Notes under the pieces: generated by a model
Told to the model about the DNA's origin: nothing
The model's input: the letters and a program-made list of their open reading frames with translations, nothing else
Database searches by the model: none
Assembly: GCA_037445575.1 (NCBI GenBank)
Contig: JBBIKH010000153.1
Location: forward strand, 1-8,836
Reading direction: 5' to 3'
DNA length: 8,836 nt
From: Oleimicrobium sp037445575
Lineage (GTDB): Bacteria; Zhuqueibacterota; Zhuqueibacteria; JANLFK01; Oleimicrobiaceae
Shown: positions 1-5,545 of the stretch, one piece after another
Position numbering within the stretch: position 1 is the stretch's first letter
Layout: each line of letters starts with the position of its first letter
Position numbers and translations under genes: made by a program

Positions 1-640
1 CCACGGCAACGCCAGCAGGGGTTCCTCCCACGGGAATGGGGCCTATGATGTTGTGCGTGGTGGCGTCAATGAGCGTGACTACCCCTCCGGCCGCATGTCC
101 CACCGCTGGGTTGGTGACCCGCGCGCGCGTGCCATCCGGCGTGAATGCTATTCCCAGCGGCGCCACGCCTGTCGGGATCTCCTTGAACGGCACATGGTCC
201 TTGGTAGCGATCACGTAGATGTACTCTGTCTGGTCGGCGCCGGAAAGGGAGCAGCTCACGTAGAGGAAGGAGCCGTCCGGGCTCATGGCCAACTCAGTTG
301 GACCGTACCCTACCCGGAGTACCGTTTCCACCCTCTGCAGAACGAGGTTCACCACGAAGACCTGTCCCGTCGCAGCGCTGCTCACGTAGGCCCAGACTCC
401 GTCGGGAGTGGCCTTCACATCGAAAGGCAGGACCCCAAAACTCCGCGACCCCTCGTCGAAGATGGGGATAGTGGCAAACACGGAGTTGTCGGCCAGGTCG
501 ACCAATTGCAGCATCCCACCCTCAGCGCCAGCTACTAGAGCGATCTCCCCCTTTGGTTTGGATGCGGCCAGCAACTGCGTGCCGGTCATCGCAACGACCA
601 GCAGCGCTGCAAGCCCCACCCAGCGCAGTCGTATAGCCAT
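1..640 (-). CDS. Secreted YVTN-family beta-propeller protein (partial, C-terminus beyond window)
   Basis: The reading frame is open from an ATG at 640 to the left edge (213 codons, no stop), so the C-terminal part is missing. AGAGGAGGT at 645-653 lies just upstream and fixes the start. Residues 1-26 look like a signal peptide: basic residues, then WVGLAALLVVAMTG, then LLAAS, so export is expected. The rest consists of repeats of about 40-45 residues typical of YVTN/YncE-like propellers: 'DVKATPDGVWAYVSS' (74-88), 'ELAMSPDGSFLYVSC' (116-130), 'GIAFTPDGTRARVTN' (163-177) and 'VGGTPAGVAV' (204-213). Such propellers bind ligands or partner proteins; no enzyme motif is visible. It lies downstream of the TonB-dependent receptor on the same strand, 213 bases away, and may be co-transcribed with it. 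E. coli offers a loose parallel, with the propeller gene yncE beside the receptor gene yncD. The fold assignment is firm; the role is unknown. Confidence 0.85.
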   Translation of the reverse strand, partial: MAIRLRWVGLAALLVVAMTGTQLLAASKPKGEIALVAGAEGGMLQLVDLADNSVFATIPIFDEGSRSFGVLPFDVKATPDGVWAYVSSAATGQVFVVNLVLQRVETVLRVGYGPTELAMSPDGSFLYVSCSLSGADQTEYIYVIATKDHVPFKEIPTGVAPLGIAFTPDGTRARVTNPAVGHAAGGVVTLIDATTHNIIGPIPVGGTPAGVAV

Positions 641-853
641 GGCTACCTCCTCTTGCTTGAACTTCCCAGCGAACTGTGCGATCGGGTTGCTTCTGGTTTT
701 CTCTGGAGAACCCCAGCAGCAACTGCGATCTGAGCAACCTCTGGGCCCAGATTCTCGTCACTCGGGCCCTGTACGCAGTATATGCCTCACATGCTCAGGT
801 CCTCCTTTGTTGGTGAACATCCACCAGAGCCTCACAAACCCCTGCGAGCTCGT
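641..853 (-). other. Receptor/propeller intergenic gap with orphan Shine-Dalgarno and start-stop
   Basis: These 213 bases separate the stop of the receptor gene from the start of the propeller gene on the minus strand. No hairpin followed by a T-run is present, so transcription may continue across. On the minus strand AAAGGAGG (808-801) precedes an ATG at 792-790 by 8 bases, ideal spacing, but the next codon is TGA (789-787). A GTG overlapping that ATG (790) opens a short frame to TGA at 760-758, encoding MRHILRTGPE. Two GGGCCC elements (743-748 and 764-769) could pair as a 6-bp stem, and TCTGGGCCCAGA (740-751) is itself a perfect palindrome. These may be a leader peptide or translational control element, or a remnant of a lost gene start. 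Function is inference only. Confidence 0.3.
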
Positions 854-3088
854 TTAGAGCTTGGTACTGAGGCCCACAGAAAACATCCGCGGCATCATGT
901 AGATCATGCTTTCGCCCTGGTGCGAGCGCTCAGGAACGTGGAAATCCCAGGCGGCATCGTAGACATTCCGCTCGTTGGCGACATTGAACACATCCAAGTA
1001 GAGGCAGACTTCTTTTGGCATCGGCAGCGGGAGCGAGTAGCTGATGCGCATGTCTACTCTGCGATAGGGGGCCAGTCTATCGCCGGTCCACATAGACGAG
1101 CCCGGCACAAAGTGTGGTCTGCCGCTGGCATAGTTCCAAGCGAGCCCGGCCCGCAGGCTTTGCAGGAGCCTTGTTTCTACGGAGGCGACAAACGAATGCG
1201 TGCGCTCCCACTTGAAGGGGATCCACGCCCTACTTCCCACTCGCCGATAGCGTGACTGTGCCATGACGTAGTGTGCGTGGGCGACAAAACGCGAAGACGG
1301 TCGTTGAGGGGTGTCTAGCGAGAGCTCCAGACCTGCCGAATAGCCCTCGCCGGAATTGGTGGCAGCGAGCACCGTCTGGCTTTTGGGCAGGAGCATGCGA
1401 GAGTACGTCTTGACGTAGGCGGTGATGCTCCCCTTCACCAGTCCAGCGAGTTCCTTCTCTGCACCAACAATGTAGTGGGTGGCCTTTTCCGCCCTTGGCG
1501 GTGAACCGCCTTCGATGAGCAACGGCTCGTTACGAGCGACCGTGGATAGGAAAGAAGGAAACTGGTAGTAAAGGCCGTACGCGAGGAACGTCTTGATGTC
1601 CCCCACTGGTCGCCAAGAGACGTTCAGTCGCGGGCCAAGCAGTCGCTCGTTGTTCTGGTTCGCATAGTCGGCACGCACGCCAAGCATTGCGTCCAGCCGG
1701 TCGGAAAAGCGGAAATGGTTCTGGATGTAGGCGCCCGACATGGTTGCATGGGAACGGGAGTGGATCAGATCGGGGAAAGGCAACGGGTTGCGCCACTGCC
1801 CCTGCCAGGTCAAGGTAGAGCGTGCGCTCGTCAAGGAGAGGCCTGCCTCGAGGCGCGCGAGCGGGCCCAAGTATGCGTAAAGCCAACTGTTTGCCGAACG
1901 CTCGTCTATCTCGTAGCACAACCGCGCTTGATATGAAGCGTCCTCTGCGTCGAGGAATTGCAGCCAGTTGCGGTCTGATGAGTAAGAGACATGCGCGCCC
2001 ACCAGCAGCCGCTCGCTGAGGGCGGTGGACCAGCTCAGCGCCGCCGTTTCGGTACGGGAGTCTTGTGACAAACTCATCTGTTCACCCTGCATGGGCGCGA
2101 GTTGCGTGCCTTCGTTCGCACCGGCCACGGTGAGTCCGATCCTGCTGCCTGGACGTGGTCTCACGGTGAGCTTGGCGAACAGGTCCGCAAAGTGCGGAAA
2201 CACATATGGTCCCTCGACGAATGCGGGGCCGACCAAGTCGACCATCGATCTGCGCGCGGCAAGCAGCAAGCTTCCTCTGCCGGCGAAAAGTGGTTGGTCA
2301 AACACAGAGGAGGCAGCTAACAGGTCTAAGCGGCAGGAGAGCGATCGCTGTCGGTAGTTTCCTTCCCGGGTGTGGAGATGAACCACAGCTGCGGTTCTGT
2401 TGCCATATCGGGCTGGGAACCCACCCGGCATTACTTCCACTGCGCTGATCAATTCGGGCATAAAGGCGCTTGTCCCGCCCCCCATGAGCAACCTGAGGCG
2501 GTAGGGGTGGGGGATGCCTGTGTCATCCAGCAGGATGAGATTCTGGTCAGGGCCACTGCCGCGCGCGTAGAGAAGTCCATCAAAGTCGCTTGCCATGCCA
2601 AAGGCGGGCAAGGCCCTCAGGCTTCGCAGAAGATCGCCGAATGCTCCGGGCTGGTTGCTCTGTCGAGCTGGGTCGATAATGAGCCGGAGGCCTTCATCGT
2701 ACCTCTCAACGTCACCACCATAGCGGTCCGCCACCGCACAGACCGGCGGTAGCTCCACAAGCGTGGGCTCCATGTAGAGCAAGAGCTCTACCTGCTTGCC
2801 GGCGATCACTTGAACATTTCTGACCGTGACGGCTCGGTAGCCAATCCTCCGGGCCGACAGGCTGTATGAACCAGGCTCCAGCTCGCAAGCGCTGAACTTG
2901 CCCTGCACGTCCGTGGTGAAGGTTAAGGCTGTCTCTTCGAGGTGAACCGAAACCTCCGCGACCGGCTCCAAAGAGACACGATCCACCACCTGCCCCGAAA
3001 GGGCTCCTGCCGTGCGTGAGGCGGGAAAATTGCCAGACGCCGCCACCAGTGCCGGCACCGCCAGGATCAGGACTAAAATGGTTTTCAT
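854..3088 (-). CDS. TonB-dependent outer-membrane receptor with N-terminal carboxypeptidase-regulatory-like domain
   Basis: This 744-residue protein imports an unknown ligand across the outer membrane using TonB energy. From the chosen ATG: signal peptide (1-18, MKTILVLILAVPALVAAS); carboxypeptidase-regulatory-like beta-sandwich (about 29-105, with SGQVVD, TTDVQGKFS and LEPGSYSLSARRIGY); plug domain (about 145-245) with the signatures YARGSGPDQNLILLDD and PGGFPARYGN, ending HLHTREGN; then a beta-barrel to the C-terminus, including the common late-barrel motif LYLDVFNVANERN. The regulatory-like domain before the plug is typical of receptors from Bacteroidota and relatives. No clear TonB box was identified. 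The frame extends upstream to a GTG at 3121; I prefer the ATG at 3088 because it directly begins a classical signal peptide, but ribosome-binding sequences are mediocre for both. Substrate cannot be read from the sequence. The YVTN propeller gene follows downstream. Confidence 0.93.
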   Translation of the reverse strand: MKTILVLILAVPALVAASGNFPASRTAGALSGQVVDRVSLEPVAEVSVHLEETALTFTTDVQGKFSACELEPGSYSLSARRIGYRAVTVRNVQVIAGKQVELLLYMEPTLVELPPVCAVADRYGGDVERYDEGLRLIIDPARQSNQPGAFGDLLRSLRALPAFGMASDFDGLLYARGSGPDQNLILLDDTGIPHPYRLRLLMGGGTSAFMPELISAVEVMPGGFPARYGNRTAAVVHLHTREGNYRQRSLSCRLDLLAASSVFDQPLFAGRGSLLLAARRSMVDLVGPAFVEGPYVFPHFADLFAKLTVRPRPGSRIGLTVAGANEGTQLAPMQGEQMSLSQDSRTETAALSWSTALSERLLVGAHVSYSSDRNWLQFLDAEDASYQARLCYEIDERSANSWLYAYLGPLARLEAGLSLTSARSTLTWQGQWRNPLPFPDLIHSRSHATMSGAYIQNHFRFSDRLDAMLGVRADYANQNNERLLGPRLNVSWRPVGDIKTFLAYGLYYQFPSFLSTVARNEPLLIEGGSPPRAEKATHYIVGAEKELAGLVKGSITAYVKTYSRMLLPKSQTVLAATNSGEGYSAGLELSLDTPQRPSSRFVAHAHYVMAQSRYRRVGSRAWIPFKWERTHSFVASVETRLLQSLRAGLAWNYASGRPHFVPGSSMWTGDRLAPYRRVDMRISYSLPLPMPKEVCLYLDVFNVANERNVYDAAWDFHVPERSHQGESMIYMMPRMFSVGLSTKL

Positions 3089-3536
3089 TCCCTGCCACCG
3101 TTGAGAATCAGTGGGCTTCACAGTCCTTCCATGGACCCACGCCGGATGGGCAAACCCCCTGCGGAAATGGGAGAATCATGTCGGCGGGCGAATTCCTTTT
3201 CGCCAGAGAGTAGTGCTACCAAAACTGAACTATCGGGTTATGAACTCCTGTTGTTCTAAACTGGGTCAGTACCGGCAGATGCCACCACCGGCGCGTTGCC
3301 CGAGAGATGCGTTTTTCTTGCACCCCAAGGTTCAGGGAAAACACACATCTTCAATGGTGTCTGCCCCACCGCCTGCCATTCTGGCCGCTGCGGACTACCG
3401 GTGCATTTCTTAAAGACTTGTTGGGTCCTCGCCCCTCTTCCTTTGGACCGATGCCGGAGTGCGTGATGGTGGGAAATCGGTTCTCTGGGAAGAAAACCCT
3501 GATGTGTGACGTGCCCATACCCCCGAGGACCGGCCC

Positions 3537-3565
3537 AATTTACGAAAAAAATTTGAGAAGGTCAA
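3537..3565 (-). promoter_or_regulatory. Candidate sigma70-type promoter facing the TonB receptor gene
   Basis: On the minus strand, TTGACC (3565-3560; 5 of 6 matches to the -35 consensus) is followed after exactly 17 bases by TAAATT (3542-3537; 4 of 6 matches to the -10 consensus). The spacer is AT-rich, including a run of seven T, in an otherwise GC-rich sequence. Transcription would start near 3530 and run towards the receptor gene, leaving a leader of about 440 bases. It is a consensus match only, and the organism's own promoter rules are unknown; Bacteroidota, for instance, use a different consensus. Confidence 0.35.
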
Positions 3566-4190
3566 CAGAAATGTTTGCTGTCGGTTTTCTGGTTCGGGAC
3601 GTCGCTGTGCCGTAGCTTGTTCCTCATGACTGCGTCTGGAGCCATACGCCACCGGCTTTCGTGGCGAAGCTGGGACCAACTAAGGTTTCCCTTTCGCGCT
3701 TTTTCAGCTCGACGGCGCGTGACGCAATCAGCATCACCAGTCCCAGGACGGTAGTTGGAGCTGAGGGGCACGCACCGGGGCGGGTCGCACTGCGAGAAAA
3801 CCAACCGAGACCTCCTCCACAGCGATGTGCTGCAGGCAAAGTGCTCGGCAGACTCTTGATGACGGGCTTTTCTGCCCCTAGCCTCATGTGTGCCCAATCG
3901 CATTGTGACAGGAGAATCCCCAAGACAGGATGCGAACGAGCCCACCTGAGGCGGAAAGGGGACTGGGTCATCCTCCGTGTGTTGGCTAGCCACTTCGGCG
4001 GGTGCGCGCTGAACGGCGTGCAGTAAACGACTCCGAGGAGGAGGTTCATCTGGGTAATCTCAGGACAGGGCAAAGGTTGTCGATAAGGGAGCCATTGGGC
4101 GCTCTGGTGGTCATAGCCACTCCCGCCTTGTGCTCGGACCCGGTTCCTGTGTGGCTGCTATCGTGGCAATTGCCCTCTCGGTTTTTCTGC

Positions 4191-4219
4191 TTGACTTTTC
4201 CGTGCGTTTTGCTTAACGT
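4191..4219 (+). promoter_or_regulatory. Weak candidate promoter for the pgsB-like gene
   Basis: TTGACT (4191-4196; 5 of 6 matches to the -35 consensus) is separated by 17 bases from TAACGT (4214-4219; only 3 of 6 matches to the -10 consensus). It lies 34 bases before the start codon of the pgsB-like gene, a sensible place for a promoter. The -10 match is poor, so this is tentative. Confidence 0.2.
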
Positions 4220-4252
4220 TGTGCGTCGTGCAGATCGCGTCAGAGGAGGCTC

Positions 4253-5419
4253 ATGTCCGTAGTCGTCGCGCTTGCGGCGCTGCTGTTGGCAGCAGGCCTT
4301 CTGGAACGAAGGCGCCATGAGCAGGCTTTGCGGGCCATTCAGATTCGCATCCACGTGAACGGCACGCGTGGCAAGTCCTCGGTGGCCAGGCTCATTGCCG
4401 CGGGTCTGAATGCGGCCGGCATCCGAGCTGTGGCCAAGACCACAGGCAGCGCCCCGCACCTCATCTTGCCACACGGCCAGGAGGAAGAACTCCGCCGTCG
4501 GGGAGCCGCCAACATACGGGAGCAGCTGGCTACCGTGCGCCGTGCCGCCCAGCTAGGAGCCCAGGCGCTGGTGGTTGAATGCATGGCCATTGAACCTGAG
4601 CTGCAACGCTTCTCTGAGCGCTTCTTGCTTCGCTCGCACATAACCGTCATCACCAACGTGCGACCGGATCACCAGGAGGTGCTGGGAACATCACCGGCGA
4701 AGATGGCTCAGGCGATGTCGGGCACGGTGCCACGCCGAGGCACCCTGATCTTGGGCGAGGAGCGCCTGTTTCCATTCTTTCGCCAAGCAGCCAGAAGGCG
4801 AGGGGCCAAGATGGTAGTAGTGAGGCCTGATCAGGAGCCGTCAGAGGCAGAGATGGCTCTGTTTAGTTACGAGGAGCATCCGGCGAACGTCGCATGTGCG
4901 CTGGCGGTATGCGCAAAGTTGGGGGTGAACCAGCAAATCGCCCTTCAAGGTATGTGGCGCGTGGCTCCAGACCCCGGGGCCCTCACCATCTGGCACATCA
5001 CGATTGGCGGCAAGCGCGTCCGTTTTGTGAATGCCTTTGCGGCCAACGACCCAGTATCGACCGTCACCATCTTCGAGCGGCTGGGACTGAGACCTGACCC
5101 TGAGCGGCCTCTGGTGCTCGTCTTCAATGCACGGCAGGACCGCCCCCGCCGGTCGCTGCAGCTGATGGAGCTGTTCCCGTCTGCACTGGCCGCGGACTCG
5201 TACCTGGTCATTGGCCAGCTCTCCTGGGGTATCAGGCGGCGGCTGGTGCGGCTGCAGCGCCAGGGCTTGGAGATAGCAGTGTTGGGGCAGGCGGCACCCG
5301 AGGAGGTAGTTCGCCAGATCGGATTGCGCGCGGCGGATGGGTCCACGGTGGTGGGGATCGGCAACATCGGCGGCGGCGGACGAACGTTGGTGGAGTTCTT
5401 GCGATCCGTGCAGGCGTGA
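4253..5419 (+). CDS. pgsB: Poly-gamma-glutamate synthase subunit PgsB/CapB (Mur-ligase-like amide ligase)
   Basis: PgsB/CapB is the ATP-dependent catalytic subunit that joins glutamates through gamma-amide bonds at the cytoplasmic membrane, normally with the membrane protein PgsC/CapC and with PgsA/CapA. The 388 residues match the family's usual length (about 390). Visible features: N-terminal membrane segment (about 2-18) followed by LERRRHE, the arrangement of Bacillus PgsB; ATP-binding P-loop HVNGTRGKSS (34-43, Lys41); VECMAIEPE (108-116); Mur-ligase-like TNVRPDH (134-140); APDPGAL (238-244); FVNAFAANDP (258-267); NARQDR (292-297); and a glycine-rich VGIGNIGGGG (367-376). GAGGAGG at 4243-4249 supports the start. 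Oddity: no pgsC or pgsA gene follows; the next gene, 126 bases on, is a peptidase. It could therefore make a different gamma-linked product or work with partners encoded elsewhere. Family assignment is strong, exact product uncertain. Confidence 0.9.
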   Translation: MSVVVALAALLLAAGLLERRRHEQALRAIQIRIHVNGTRGKSSVARLIAAGLNAAGIRAVAKTTGSAPHLILPHGQEEELRRRGAANIREQLATVRRAAQLGAQALVVECMAIEPELQRFSERFLLRSHITVITNVRPDHQEVLGTSPAKMAQAMSGTVPRRGTLILGEERLFPFFRQAARRRGAKMVVVRPDQEPSEAEMALFSYEEHPANVACALAVCAKLGVNQQIALQGMWRVAPDPGALTIWHITIGGKRVRFVNAFAANDPVSTVTIFERLGLRPDPERPLVLVFNARQDRPRRSLQLMELFPSALAADSYLVIGQLSWGIRRRLVRLQRQGLEIAVLGQAAPEEVVRQIGLRAADGSTVVGIGNIGGGGRTLVEFLRSVQA

Positions 5420-5489
5420 GTCGTCCAAAAAGGGCTCCGGATCCACGGGGCTGAAACTTCGGCGCCGCTGGCCCGTATTGAAAGCGCAG

Positions 5490-5509
5490 ACGCCAGCGTC
5501 GTCGCTGGC
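5490..5509 (+). other. Perfect 8-bp hairpin between pgsB-like gene and S46 peptidase gene
   Basis: CGCCAGCG (5490-5497) and CGCTGGCG (5502-5509) form a perfect 8-bp GC-rich stem with a TCGT loop. No T-tract follows, so it is not a standard intrinsic terminator. It lies 36 bases before the peptidase start and could be a processing site, a transcript-stability element or an operator. The two genes may still be co-transcribed. Confidence 0.4.
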
Positions 5510-5545
5510 GACTGCTACCGGCAAAACAACAGAGGAGGTCAAGCG

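Larger units (their letters stand above)
3089..4252. other. Long divergent intergenic region without a convincing gene
   Basis: About 1.16 kb separates the leftward receptor gene from the rightward pgsB-like gene. Several open frames of 60-150 codons exist on both strands (for example 3661-4026 plus and 3624-4073 minus). They overlap each other, are rich in Arg, Pro, Ser and Cys, have no good ribosome-binding site and show no recognisable domain, so I treat them as chance frames. There is one hydrophobic run in the minus frame near 3690-3750 (VLGLVMLIA followed by basic residues), but no supporting start. I found no tRNA, no clear riboswitch consensus and no repeat array. Promoter candidates are listed separately. 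The region may hold long leaders, a small RNA or a decayed gene. Confidence 0.5.

Noticed and set aside
758..820. A 20-codon minus-strand frame (ATG at 820) in frame with the receptor gene after its stop, suggesting possible readthrough.
   Set aside because: TAA is an efficient stop, the extension has no beta-barrel character, and frame agreement has a one in three chance.
782..1255. A 157-codon open frame on the plus strand, opposite the end of the TonB receptor gene.
   Set aside because: It is antisense to the receptor barrel and has no recognisable motif.
3647..3666. Inverted repeat CGCCAC/GTGGCG with an 8-base spacer.
   Set aside because: A 6-bp stem of this kind is expected by chance in GC-rich sequence, and no T-tract or gene end is nearby.
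3562..3993. A 143-codon open frame on the minus strand in the same region.
   Set aside because: Composition is not protein-like and it overlaps two other rejected frames; no start signal is visible.
3661..4026. A 121-codon open frame on the plus strand in the divergent intergenic region.
   Set aside because: It uses a GTG start without a Shine-Dalgarno, has many Cys, Pro and Arg residues, and resembles no protein family I know.
3624..4073. A 149-codon open frame on the minus strand with a hydrophobic run near its end (VLGLVMLIASRAVELKKRERE).
   Set aside because: The rest of the translation has no domain character, is rich in Ser, Pro, Arg and Cys, lacks a ribosome-binding site, and overlaps other equally poor frames. 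It looks like chance coding in GC-rich DNA.
4030..4074. On the minus strand, CTGAGATTACCC followed by TGAACCT resembles the core of a thiamine pyrophosphate riboswitch.
   Set aside because: The second half expected of that riboswitch (a TAATGCCAGCG-like block and closing GGGA) is missing, and no plausible gene starts just downstream on that strand.
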